Assembly: GCF_014695715.1 (NCBI RefSeq)
Contig: NZ_JACJOT010000009.1
Span: forward strand, 248,001-312,000
Source of the DNA: Microcoleus sp. FACHB-68
GTDB taxonomy: Bacteria; Cyanobacteriota; Cyanobacteriia; Cyanobacteriales; Oscillatoriaceae
DNA: 64,000 nt
Reading direction: 5' to 3'
The notes under the pieces are model-generated. The model ran no database searches, was not told the origin of the DNA, and saw nothing but the letters and a program-made list of their open reading frames with translations. Position numbers and translations under genes: made by a program. Below are positions 50,548 to 58,938 of this stretch, one piece after another. The stretch's first letter is position 1. The number at the start of each line of letters is the position of its first letter.

Positions 50548-51765
50548 TTATCTAGCATTGCTTTCCAGTTGTGCTGTCCGCACCGCTAAGGGGGGCAGGG
50601 TTTGGTTGCCACGCCGCACTTCAAACTGCAATTGCTGGCCCACCTTGCTATTTTCAACAATATTCTGCAACTCTTCTGCACTAGAGACCGTTTGGTTATT
50701 AACCTCAGTAATTACATCCCCGATGCGAATATCGGCAGCCGCAGCCGGCGTATTTGGCAGCACTCCCATCACTAAAACGCCATTAATTTCTGGCACAGTG
50801 AATGGAGAATTTGGAGCCTGATTATTTTCTCTGGCAATTTGTGGGGTTAGCGTCACCATTTGAACGCCCACATAAGGATGGGCGACTTTTTCACCTTTTA
50901 CCAATTGGGCGGAAACTGTTTTGGCTTTATCAATAGGAATGGCAAAGCCAATTCCATTGGCACCGGCACGAATGGCGGTATTAATCCCAATAACTTCTCC
51001 TCGCTCGTTGAGAAGTGGCCCACCAGAGTTTCCGGGGTTAATCGCAGCATCGGTTTGAATGAAGTCCAGGCGCTTATCCGGAATGCCGGCCTGAGCGCTA
51101 GAGCGTTTCAGGGTGCTGACAATTCCCAAGGTGACGGTGTTATCCAATCCCAAGGGGTTGCCGAGTGCGATCGCCCAATCTCCCACCTGCACCTGAGTAG
51201 AATCTCCCAAGGGGGCAACCGGCAAATTGCCTCCATTGACTTTAACCACTGCCAAATCCGTGACTTCATCGGTACCGCGCACTTGCCCTTCTAAGGTGCG
51301 CCCATCCTTGAGTGTTACGGTTACTTTATCGGCATTGTCAACCACATGGGCATTCGTCAAAATCACGCCACTACTATCAATGATGAAGCCCGATCCCTGT
51401 CCACGCAGATGCTGTTCGCGGGGCAGTTGTTGCGCTAAGTCGTCGCCAAAAAACCGGCGGAAGAAGGGATCATCAAACAAGGGATCGACGTTACGGGTGA
51501 CGGTGCGTTCTGTATCGATTCTCACCACAGCAGGACCCACCAAATTAACTGCGGCGGTAACAAAGCTACCACCCTTGGTTGCAGGAGCGTTTGAACCCTG
51601 AAGGGCGACGGGTGATCCCTGCAAGGGAGCCGGTGCCGCCACAGATGGCAGCACTTGTAGCGTACTCACGGTTAAAATGGCTCCTAACAAGAGGGCCACC
51701 ACTGGGCTGAGGGTGTGCCCCAAAGCGCGAAAAAACTTGAAAAATCCCATAGTCTTAATTGCCAT
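50548..51765 (-). CDS. HtrA/Deg-type serine protease with PDZ domain
   Basis: A 405-residue exported protease. The N-terminus has a signal anchor or signal peptide (about 15-40, LSPVVALLLGAILTVSTLQVLPSVAA). The trypsin-like domain has catalytic His in TNAHVVDNADKV, Asp in TDLAVVKV and Ser in INPGNSGGPLLNE. One PDZ domain (about 300-400) has GVLVMGVLPNTPAAAADIRIGDVI. It resembles cyanobacterial HhoA/HhoB/HtrA, which degrade damaged periplasmic or thylakoid-lumen proteins under heat and light stress; which paralogue is not decidable. The start is ATG 51765 or 51750; neither has a strong ribosome site. Divergent from the nickel sensor gene. Confidence 0.94.
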   Translation of the reverse strand: MAIKTMGFFKFFRALGHTLSPVVALLLGAILTVSTLQVLPSVAAPAPLQGSPVALQGSNAPATKGGSFVTAAVNLVGPAVVRIDTERTVTRNVDPLFDDPFFRRFFGDDLAQQLPREQHLRGQGSGFIIDSSGVILTNAHVVDNADKVTVTLKDGRTLEGQVRGTDEVTDLAVVKVNGGNLPVAPLGDSTQVQVGDWAIALGNPLGLDNTVTLGIVSTLKRSSAQAGIPDKRLDFIQTDAAINPGNSGGPLLNERGEVIGINTAIRAGANGIGFAIPIDKAKTVSAQLVKGEKVAHPYVGVQMVTLTPQIARENNQAPNSPFTVPEINGVLVMGVLPNTPAAAADIRIGDVITEVNNQTVSSAEELQNIVENSKVGQQLQFEVRRGNQTLPPLAVRTAQLESNAR

Positions 51766-52001
51766 CGGCCTAAATTTGTTGCAAATTTTCGTGATAATTT
51801 TTTCATCACGAAAAGTATTGCTACAGCTATTCTGACAATTCTGTGACCCCCAAGGCTGACGGATTTCAACCCCAATGCAGGATCGGGGAAAGTCGCACAG
51901 GGATATCACCCAGTTCGCAGTAACGCTTTAACTTTTTCTCTAACTCAGAACTTGGTTTTGCCCCTAGGCTAGAATCTTATTTACTATGCAGCTCAAAACG
52001 A

Positions 52002-52436
52002 ATGATTGGAACTAACTCGTTAACTGATAAAACCTTGTCCTTAGCCGGCAAAGATGAACTGGGCCGGCTTCAGGAGAAAGACGACCTCTACAGCGCTCAC
52101 ACTCATGGGGATGGCCATACCGCTCACCATCACGTTCACACTGAAGAATCCCTGCGACGCCTTGTGAACCGGCTTTCTCGCATTGAAGGACATATCCGGG
52201 GCATTAAGACAATGGTGCAGGAAAGCAAACCCTGTCCAGATGTCTTAGTTCAGGTTGCCGCAGTTCGGGGGGCGCTTGATCGCGTGGCCCGGATCATTTT
52301 AGATGAGCATTTAACCGAATGTATTGCACGAGCCGCAAAAGAGGGAAATATTGATGATGAAATTGAGGAATTAAAAGCAGCGCTAGACCGATTTTTGCCT
52401 CGTGAAAAGAAAAAAGATTCGGGAACAAAAAACTAG
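52002..52436 (+). CDS. InrS-like nickel-responsive CsoR/RcnR family repressor
   Basis: A 144-residue DUF156 helical repressor. After a charged N-terminal extension comes a His-rich stretch (HTHGDGHTAHHHVH, 33-46) and the core RRLVNRLSRIEGHIRGIKTMVQE. Cys78, His103 and Cys107 have the same spacing (25 and 4 residues) as Cys53, His78 and Cys82 of Synechocystis InrS, and His46 falls where InrS has its fourth ligand His21. So nickel sensing is the best prediction; copper sensing as in CsoR is the alternative. InrS represses a nickel exporter, but none is adjacent here. The N-terminus is about 25 residues longer than in InrS. Confidence 0.85.
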   Translation: MIGTNSLTDKTLSLAGKDELGRLQEKDDLYSAHTHGDGHTAHHHVHTEESLRRLVNRLSRIEGHIRGIKTMVQESKPCPDVLVQVAAVRGALDRVARIILDEHLTECIARAAKEGNIDDEIEELKAALDRFLPREKKKDSGTKN

Positions 52437-52445
52437 AAAAGGTAA

Positions 52446-52480
52446 AAGGAAAAAGTGAATCATTTTTTCCCTTTTTCCTT
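52446..52480. terminator. Bidirectional terminator between converging genes
   Basis: Arms aaggaaaaag and ctttttcctt (10 bp) around a 15-nt T-rich loop, between the stops of the nickel sensor gene and the CHAT gene. It is A/T-rich on both sides, so it can serve both. Confidence 0.55.
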
Positions 52481-52483
52481 CTG

Positions 52484-54340
52484 TTAGTTCCAATTACCAA
52501 TTAATGTAAACGCAGACCAGAAATAGGGATGCGATACATTCACACTTTTCGTTGCCACACCGCTGGGTAGAGTAAGAACTTGCTGGTCTGAACCCCGCAA
52601 CTGACCTGCCTCAACTTGAACGGTTCCTTTCAACATAGCCAATTGTGCTTGCCGAAGCGCCTCTGCCTTATTCGCTGTTAGTTTCAACTGTTTATAAAAC
52701 TCATTCATTAGGGCGAGTGTGCCGGCATCACTGACGTACCAAAGACTTGCTAAAGCCGATTTGATGCCGGCTTGAACGGTTAATCCTGCAAAACCCAATT
52801 CCGCCTGTTCATCTCCCAAGGCAGTTCGACAAGCACTCAAAACCAGCAGTTCCACCGGCGTTGTGGAAGCGGCATTCCAACCTAATTCTTGGGCGATTTG
52901 TGGCAATTCATTCATCCGGAGTTTCTCATTCCAAAACTGGATATAAGAATTACTGACATTTCCCGGTTGGAATTCTCCGTGAGTGGCGAGGTGAATAATC
53001 TGGAAATGTTGCTGCCTGTTTAGTAATTTAAAGTTTTCGAGAGTAAACGCTTCATTAAGCAACTTTTGACCGCTCCACTTTCCCCCCTCTCCAACAATTT
53101 CAGATAACTCCACCGGCACTGCCGGCAAAGGATTTTGCTCAGTAAATTCTGAAGCCCCCATAGCTAAAACCTGCGCGTCCTTCAAGTTGATATAACGACT
53201 GTCCGTTAGGCCAAAGCTAGGAATTAAAGCAACTCCATATTTTTCAATGAGAAACTGTTTGCCATCGTGCAAAGCTGCGATTGGCGTTGAGCGCAAACCA
53301 GCATCCATCGCAAATACAATAATATCGATATTGTTCGCTTGTAATTCAGGCTCAATCGGAGCGATGATCCACTGATAAAGTTGTTGAGCAGATTTTAAGT
53401 AACTGGTGCTGCGGATATTTCTGGAATTGGTAACTTGAGAACGGAACTCTTGCAGAACTTTTTCAAGAGTAGGTCGCTTTGCTTCGGGGGTGAATTTCCG
53501 AGCAAATGGTTCATTAACTTGTTCAGTAGCCGCTGTTAGGCATTGCGGAAAAATTGTTAAAGTATCCAACCCTTTTTCGCCGGCAAAAACATAATTGATG
53601 GCAGGCTTTTTACCCGTGGCTTGATGGATATTACACAGTGCTTTTGCGATCTCATCAATTGTCGGCGCTTTTCCATAAAGCCCTGTGCCAAGTTGGTTGC
53701 CAAAATCTACCGCTTGTACTTCTTCAAATGCCTGGACTGCCTGATCCGTCTGTCCACCTTCTACGATCGCCTCAAAACCGCCTCTGTCAACTTCTTTTCC
53801 TGCGGTTACTGACGATGAGCTAGATGAGCTAGACGAACTAGATGAGCCAGACGAACCCGATGAGCCAGACGTTTCTGAAGACTCAGCGGTTGGATTAGTT
53901 CTTTGTGAGGGATCTGTAGATGAGTTAAATCTTGGGGGAGTATTAGGACCTCCTGGAGGATTGGGACCGCTATTAGGACCTCCTGGAGGATTGGGACCGC
54001 TATTAGGACCTCCTGGAGGATTGGGACCGCTATTAGGACCTCCTGGAGGATTAGGACCGCTATTAGGACCTCCTGGAGGATTGGGACCGCTATTAGGACC
54101 TCCTGGAGGATTAGGACCGCTATTAGGACCTCCTGGAGGATTAGGACCGCTATTAGGAGTTTCTGGAGGATTAGGACCGCTATTAGGAGTTTCTGGGGGA
54201 TCAGGAAAGACGTTAGTCGTATCAGGGAGATTCGGAAAGCCATCGGACTGGTTTCCACTTTGGGTGAGAGCCGGACCGGCAGCAACTAAAACAAAGAGCA
54301 AAGCTAAACAAAAATTCCGTAAAAACTTGAATTTTTTCAT
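52484..54340 (-). CDS. Exported CHAT-domain (caspase-like) protein with Pro/Gly repeat and Ser-rich linker
   Basis: A 618-residue protein. A signal peptide (MKKFKFLRNFCLALLFVLVA) is followed by a low-complexity region with nine 10-residue units (GPNPPGGPNS or GPNPPETPNS, about 50-140), then a Ser-rich linker, a helical part, and a C-terminal CHAT domain (about 320-618). The caspase-type dyad is present: His454 in HLATHGE and Cys504 in LSACRTA, with GFAGLTVQAGIKSALASLW after it. CHAT proteases usually work inside the cell, and this one is predicted to be exported. ATG 54340 lies 10 nt after the stop of the SLH-barrel gene, so the two form an operon. The substrate is unknown. Confidence 0.88.
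   Translation of the reverse strand: MKKFKFLRNFCLALLFVLVAAGPALTQSGNQSDGFPNLPDTTNVFPDPPETPNSGPNPPETPNSGPNPPGGPNSGPNPPGGPNSGPNPPGGPNSGPNPPGGPNSGPNPPGGPNSGPNPPGGPNSGPNPPGGPNTPPRFNSSTDPSQRTNPTAESSETSGSSGSSGSSSSSSSSSSSSVTAGKEVDRGGFEAIVEGGQTDQAVQAFEEVQAVDFGNQLGTGLYGKAPTIDEIAKALCNIHQATGKKPAINYVFAGEKGLDTLTIFPQCLTAATEQVNEPFARKFTPEAKRPTLEKVLQEFRSQVTNSRNIRSTSYLKSAQQLYQWIIAPIEPELQANNIDIIVFAMDAGLRSTPIAALHDGKQFLIEKYGVALIPSFGLTDSRYINLKDAQVLAMGASEFTEQNPLPAVPVELSEIVGEGGKWSGQKLLNEAFTLENFKLLNRQQHFQIIHLATHGEFQPGNVSNSYIQFWNEKLRMNELPQIAQELGWNAASTTPVELLVLSACRTALGDEQAELGFAGLTVQAGIKSALASLWYVSDAGTLALMNEFYKQLKLTANKAEALRQAQLAMLKGTVQVEAGQLRGSDQQVLTLPSGVATKSVNVSHPYFWSAFTLIGNWN
53938..54196 (-). repeat. 30-bp coding tandem repeat
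   Basis: Nine near-identical 30-bp units (core ggacctcctggagga). Seven encode PPGG and the two 5'-most in the gene encode PPET. Differences are mostly g/a at one position, which points to recent expansion and likely length variation between strains. Confidence 0.9.
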
Positions 54341-54350
54341 AGAATTTAAC

Positions 54351-56144
54351 CTATTTAAAATAAAATCCATAACCGATACCGAGGATAAATCTCGCCCCAT
54401 CACCGGCATTGTTCGTAACATCCGTAACTGCCGGCGTAATGACTAAAGGCACGTTCTGGAACGGAACAAAAGAAACGCCTAGGGTTAAATCCTGCCCCGT
54501 CCACTCAGCAATTGCATTCACCGGCTGAGCCACTCGCACTGCAACACTGCCGAACACACCGATTGTATCGCTATTGTCATTAATATCAAACTCAGAGCGA
54601 AATTGCCCATTCCCGATACCCGCAGAAAGATATAGCCGGCTAAAGGGTTTTTCCGTACTATCTTGAAGACGAAACATTTTACTAGCGACACCATAAACAC
54701 TGCTGCCGGCATCCGTCAAACCCCAAACAATCGCATTTTGCCACCCAATTGCCACCGCAAAATCATCGGGAAGGGCACGGTGCAATTTGAAACTTACGCC
54801 TCCGCGATCCCCAAAACTATCTGAAAGATTAAAAATAGCAACCCCAACATCCAAACCTACCGCTTTTTGAGCGTTCCCTAATCCGAACCCAACAGCAATT
54901 CCCCCATCAGATTCATCTGTAAACCGAGTTCGCGCCTGAAAACCGGCACCAACACCAACGCTTCTCCAAGATTTGCCATAAGCAGATGGGGTAACAGAAG
55001 TTGTCCCAGGAGATGCTAGTAATCGCTGTCGCTGCGAAGTTTGGGGAACTGGACGAAGGGGTATTCTTTCTGGTACAAATTGTTCTCGTCCCGGTACAAT
55101 TGGCTGTGGTGTTAAATTCGGCGCTTCACCGCCACTGCTAGAGGCGATGGGCGGAGGCGGCGTTTGTGGGGGTTCGTAACCCACAATATACTGAGATGCC
55201 CTGTCAGAAACGCTCAGTTGCGGAACTGCGCCGTTGCTTACCAATGCTTGATAAATAAAAGCTGCTGCATCCGCCCGTGTGGCAACTTGATTGGGGTTGA
55301 GATTTTGCACATTAGGGTAATTGACAATTAGTTGATTTTCTGTGGCAACGGCGATACTATTTTGGGCGTAGTTTGGAATACTAGAAGCATCTTGAAACGA
55401 GCCGGTTAAAATTGTTGTTGTCTCACCCGTTTTTGCTAGATTCAATCCATTTGCTAGCGAGACTAATACTTCAACGCGAGGAATATTTTGATCCGGCGCA
55501 AACACATTATTGGGGTAGCCTTCTAAAAATCCAATGCTGTAGGCTTCCTGAATTGCATCATAAGCCCAATAAGTCGCCGGCACATCGGTAAATTGAATCG
55601 GGCTACGAACCGAATTTCTAGCAAAAGCTGTTCGGATCAGTGCAGCAAACTGCGCCCGCGTCACCGGCGCTTCAGGGCGAAATGTACCATCAGGAAACCC
55701 GCGAATGATATCCTGAGCGGCAAGGATTTCGATAAAACTTTGTGCCCAGTGATCCCGCACATCTGAAAATGTCAAATCTTGCGCCAACAACTCCGGTGTT
55801 TGAGCAACTTGTGGGGCAGTGAGTGCCGGCATCAATAACTCAGCGCGACTGGTTGCAAAGACTTGCGGCAACTCCTGCTTCAAAAGGCGGGAGTTAGAAA
55901 TAACCGGCTTAAAAGAAGTGACTTTTTTGACTGCTTCTGCAAAAGATGCCGGTTGAGAAGCAATGAGTGAATTTTGTAATGAAATAGAGGCTGCCGGTTG
56001 CGCTGGCGAAACAATCTCTTCATCAAGCAAAGCAGGTGGTTCAGGGGTTGCCGGCTGTGCGTGGCTGGTTTGAGAACTCACAACAACCGCAGTAGCGCCC
56101 ATTAGACTCAAGATTATAAGCTTAGAAACCAAAATTTGTGGCAT
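54351..56144 (-). CDS. Triple SLH-domain outer-membrane beta-barrel-like protein
   Basis: A 597-residue exported protein. The signal peptide (MPQILVSKLIILSLMGATAV) is cleaved after about SHA. Three S-layer homology domains follow: FSDVRDHWAQSFIEILAAQD (about 125-175), FTDVPATYWAYDAIQEAYSI (about 190-240) and SFQDASSIPNYAQNSIAVAT (about 250-305). After a Pro-rich linker, the last 210 residues have alternating hydrophobic strands ending in an aromatic GYGFYF, as in outer-membrane barrels. SLH domains bind the peptidoglycan-linked polymer, so it may tie wall and outer membrane together. It is first in the operon with the CHAT protein. Pore activity is not known. Confidence 0.85.
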   Translation of the reverse strand: MPQILVSKLIILSLMGATAVVVSSQTSHAQPATPEPPALLDEEIVSPAQPAASISLQNSLIASQPASFAEAVKKVTSFKPVISNSRLLKQELPQVFATSRAELLMPALTAPQVAQTPELLAQDLTFSDVRDHWAQSFIEILAAQDIIRGFPDGTFRPEAPVTRAQFAALIRTAFARNSVRSPIQFTDVPATYWAYDAIQEAYSIGFLEGYPNNVFAPDQNIPRVEVLVSLANGLNLAKTGETTTILTGSFQDASSIPNYAQNSIAVATENQLIVNYPNVQNLNPNQVATRADAAAFIYQALVSNGAVPQLSVSDRASQYIVGYEPPQTPPPPIASSSGGEAPNLTPQPIVPGREQFVPERIPLRPVPQTSQRQRLLASPGTTSVTPSAYGKSWRSVGVGAGFQARTRFTDESDGGIAVGFGLGNAQKAVGLDVGVAIFNLSDSFGDRGGVSFKLHRALPDDFAVAIGWQNAIVWGLTDAGSSVYGVASKMFRLQDSTEKPFSRLYLSAGIGNGQFRSEFDINDNSDTIGVFGSVAVRVAQPVNAIAEWTGQDLTLGVSFVPFQNVPLVITPAVTDVTNNAGDGARFILGIGYGFYFK

Positions 56145-56672
56145 TGGCGATTTATATAATAAAACCCATGAAACAGCTCAAAGGTAGGCAACCGTCAGAG
56201 TAGGCTCACCTGATGGGATCACGCTCTGCTTGAGCCTGCTTGAGGCTCTGGTCTTATTATTGAATTTCAGCTTATTGTTTAGTGGATTTTTAACTAATCT
56301 TTTAATTTTTGGCTCAATCTGGATTCCATAGCTTTTTCAAAAGAAAAGTTTCAACTCTCGTTAACCTTAAAACCATACTGCGAAGCCTGTCTGAAAGCTC
56401 TCTTAGGGGTGCACAAACGCGGAAAGTGCCAATGCCGGCTCACAACCTCGCTTTACATTTCTTCATATTTTTCATGCATCAAGTGCAATTGCCACCGGCA
56501 CCTTAAAAAAAATGATCTGGATCACATGGGTTTAAAGTCACTTATCACCCACCCGCCATACAATTATCACCCTTCCTCCTAGGAATAAATCACTTTCTGC
56601 TAAACAAAAGCCCCCGATACTATGAAACAGGATGCAGTGTATAAACTTAAAACACCAGGAGAGAATTAAAAT
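56145..56672. other. Intergenic region between SLH gene and small gene at 56673
   Basis: 528 nt holding promoters for both directions. No supported gene. The CRP/FNR-like palindrome at 56513 and an AT-rich zone before 56673 are the notable parts. Confidence 0.35.
56513..56524. promoter_or_regulatory. CRP/FNR-type palindrome TGAT-N4-ATCA
   Basis: TGATCTGGATCA is a perfect two-fold symmetric site of the form bound by FNR/CRP-family regulators. It lies 149 nt upstream of the small gene at 56673 and about 370 nt upstream of the SLH gene on the other strand. Chance occurrence of an 8-base half-site pair is not excluded. Confidence 0.35.
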
Positions 56673-56951
56673 ATGAAAACTTGGAACGTTTGCTATCACA
56701 ACTGGTTAATTTTAGCAATGCCTTTAGAAGGCGGATGGGCGATCAAGTGCTTGCCACCAGCGAGACACAAAACCAGCACAAATTGGCAAGCCTACAAAAC
56801 TATTGAAGAGGGAATGGCCAGCGCGAAAGAATACATTGACCGGGCGATTGCGCTTTATGTTCTAGCAGACACACTTTTGGAGCTGTGCGAAACCGGCAAG
56901 ATCCAAGAGAATGAATGTCACGGCTTACTGCTATCTCTTGGCTATTGTTAA
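56673..56951 (+). CDS. Small hypothetical protein (92 aa)
   Basis: A 92-residue protein starting MKTWNVCYHNWLILAMPLEGGW. It has Trp/Cys-rich N-terminal strands and a helical second half (KEYIDRAIALYVLADTLLELCETG), with five Cys in all. The good ribosome site AGGAGAG lies 10 nt before ATG 56673. No family was recognised. It is monocistronic, downstream of a possible FNR-type site, so redox control is conceivable. Confidence 0.7.
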   Translation: MKTWNVCYHNWLILAMPLEGGWAIKCLPPARHKTSTNWQAYKTIEEGMASAKEYIDRAIALYVLADTLLELCETGKIQENECHGLLLSLGYC

Positions 56952-57195
56952 GTGATAGTGACTTCAATCTCGCATAATTTGCCTGCTAGTTGTTAATCTT
57001 TCGGTTAATTACTTTTAATGTGTATTCAAAGGTTATTTAGGTGTGAATGGATGTACGCTTTTGTGAGTCGGCTTTTTATTCCGATTTTAGAAGAGATAGA
57101 CTTTATTATTAAGTTAGTATTTATACGGAAGCAGTAAAATTTTGTCCCCTTATTCAGCGGGGGACACCGGCATTCGCCAGCATCTCAACAAACGT

Positions 57196-57852
57196 TCAGC
57201 TTGCCGTCCGCAGCTCCTCTTGCAACATTTCTTGATAAACTGCCGGTAAAGAGCCGGTCATCGAATTGTCTTCGATTCCGTAGCCCAAACTCGTCCAAGT
57301 GCCAGAAAGCAATTTCAACACCTCTTGTAATCTTCCTTGGCGCAGCAGTTCGGGAATGTCCGTTCCCCAAGCCTCAAAGTCACTCAGCCAAGCGTAAACC
57401 ACCGCATCTTGAAACTCTGGCTCAAAACTGTAGGAGTGCCAAAACAAAAACTGCGACGGATCAGGATGGTAGCGTTGTGCCATTTCATGCCACGTCGTTG
57501 TCAGCATCTGATAGCGACCGGCAGCCGTGGTGCAATTATTCACATTCGGGCCATTGACAATCCTCACACAGCGGTCAGGATGATCGCTCAAATCACCTGC
57601 ATCCTCGCCGCCATACAGAACAGAATAAGGTCTGGAAACATTAGACTCACTGGCCGAGATCGTTCGCATCAGCGCCCGCACATAGGGATCGCCGCCGCGC
57701 ATTGCCAGCGGTTGGGGCTTAACAACATAGTCAAAACCCGATTGCGGCCACCGATCCCCCGGCCAGTGCGATAGCAAAAAAACCAAACCGGCAGCAGCGG
57801 CACTGCCGGCAATAATACGCTTGAGTCTGGTCACGTTACTTGTCAGTTCCAA
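57196..57852 (-). CDS. Lambda-endolysin-like muramidase/lytic transglycosylase
   Basis: A 218-residue exported enzyme with an N-terminal membrane helix (about 11-28, RIIAGSAAAAGLVFLLSHW). The catalytic domain (about 50-215) has ALMRTISASESN with the candidate catalytic Glu, PYSVLYGG, FSDHP-like LSDHPD, and TTAAGRYQMLTTTW, the pattern of lambda R-type (GH104-like) peptidoglycan-cleaving enzymes. A cell-wall remodelling role in the periplasm is likely. The start is TTG 57852 with GAGGGTGAG upstream. No holin or phage genes lie nearby, so it is probably a resident gene. Confidence 0.82.
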   Translation of the reverse strand: MELTSNVTRLKRIIAGSAAAAGLVFLLSHWPGDRWPQSGFDYVVKPQPLAMRGGDPYVRALMRTISASESNVSRPYSVLYGGEDAGDLSDHPDRCVRIVNGPNVNNCTTAAGRYQMLTTTWHEMAQRYHPDPSQFLFWHSYSFEPEFQDAVVYAWLSDFEAWGTDIPELLRQGRLQEVLKLLSGTWTSLGYGIEDNSMTGSLPAVYQEMLQEELRTAS

Positions 57853-57928
57853 AACTCACCCTCGTGCGTCACCCGCACACTTACTCAACAAAGGGTAACT
57901 CCAGTGGCTGACCGGCAGTTTCCGCAAA

Positions 57929-58588
57929 TCAAGCAACGCTGGCAAATAGCTGCTCAAAGGATTTCTCAGGAGCCTCTGCTGCTGCAACGATTTCTACAAT
58001 TTTATTACGGGATGCCGGTTGAAACAACGCTTCAACACACACCTGCGCCACCTTTGTCCGGGGAATTCTGCCATCAAACTGGGTATCCGCTGAAGACATC
58101 TTCACCGGCAAATCATTATCCTCATTCTGAAGACCACCAGGCCGCACAATTGTGTAAGTCAGCCCACTACTCTGGATATACTCTTCCGCGCGTTTTTTCC
58201 ACACCAAAATTAGCCAAAACAAATTCAGCGGATGGAAAAACTGGGAGGTACAGAGGGAAGACACCAAAACAAAATGCTGGATTCCCTTTGTTTTAGCAAG
58301 ATCCACTAGATTTTTCGTACCTTCAAAGTCCACCTTGTAAGGGCCGGTGGGATCGAAACCAGGACTTGCGCCGGTGGCACACAACACGACCGTACTGTCG
58401 CCAATCGCAGCGCTGAGGCTGTCTGCGTTCAGAACATCCCCAGTCACGAATTCCACCTCTGCCGGCAAAATTTCTCTAGCAGCCTCTACATTCCGAACCA
58501 AAGCCCGGACGGGAATTTGGCGTTTGACTAGCTCTTTGACGATCCGGCGACCTGTTTGGCCGGTAGCTCCTGCTACAAATGCTTTCAT
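57929..58588 (-). CDS. Atypical short-chain dehydrogenase (NAD(P)H-binding, TIC62-like)
   Basis: A 219-residue Rossmann-fold protein. The dinucleotide loop GATGQTGRRIV is at residues 7-17, VTGDVLNADSL follows strand 4, and FVLVSSLCTSQ replaces the usual catalytic Ser-Tyr-Lys region, as in atypical SDR-a5 proteins. TYTIVRPGGLQNED is a family hallmark. These proteins bind NADP and act as redox sensors or chaperone-like factors in cyanobacteria and chloroplasts. The true substrate is unknown. ATG 58588, no strong ribosome site. Confidence 0.88.
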   Translation of the reverse strand: MKAFVAGATGQTGRRIVKELVKRQIPVRALVRNVEAAREILPAEVEFVTGDVLNADSLSAAIGDSTVVLCATGASPGFDPTGPYKVDFEGTKNLVDLAKTKGIQHFVLVSSLCTSQFFHPLNLFWLILVWKKRAEEYIQSSGLTYTIVRPGGLQNEDNDLPVKMSSADTQFDGRIPRTKVAQVCVEALFQPASRNKIVEIVAAAEAPEKSFEQLFASVA

Positions 58589-58938
58589 AAGTAATTGTTA
58601 GTTGTTAGTGGTTAATCGCAACGGGTGAACGCTAAAGTAAAAATCTCTCCTTTTCTTTCTCTGGATAGGGGGGCCATACTCTTGTTTAAAGATATATGTA
58701 TTGATAGAGATCACAAACCAGGCCGTAATTCAAGCACAAGAGAGCTTTCTAGAACCATCTATGGTGATTGAAACAGGAATTTCTCAGTACAGCCTCTACT
58801 GTTGGTTAGAAATCGCTCAAAACTCGGGCAAAATTACGGATTTCGCTTCCGGGCACAGAAATCTAAAGTAGGAAACAACTGTCGCCTCACAGCATTCTCA
58901 ATCTAAGCAAACCGCAGTCATCTCAAGGATAGGGTGTC
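58589..58938. other. Divergent spacer, no gene recognised
   Basis: 350 nt between the SDR and DUF1997 genes. It begins with the ttgttagttgttagtggtta type of cyanobacterial spacer repeat. No promoter pair was clear enough to call. Confidence 0.3.

Noticed and set aside
50268-50555. 95-codon plus-strand frame
   Set aside because: No family resemblance, poor start context, ends inside the HtrA gene.
53961-54446. Antisense frame of GLGPLLGPPG repeats
   Set aside because: Product of the 30-bp repeat read backwards; the CHAT gene frame explains the DNA.
57196-57852. Prophage lysis gene
   Set aside because: No phage structural, holin or integrase genes nearby; it has its own membrane anchor like a resident wall enzyme.
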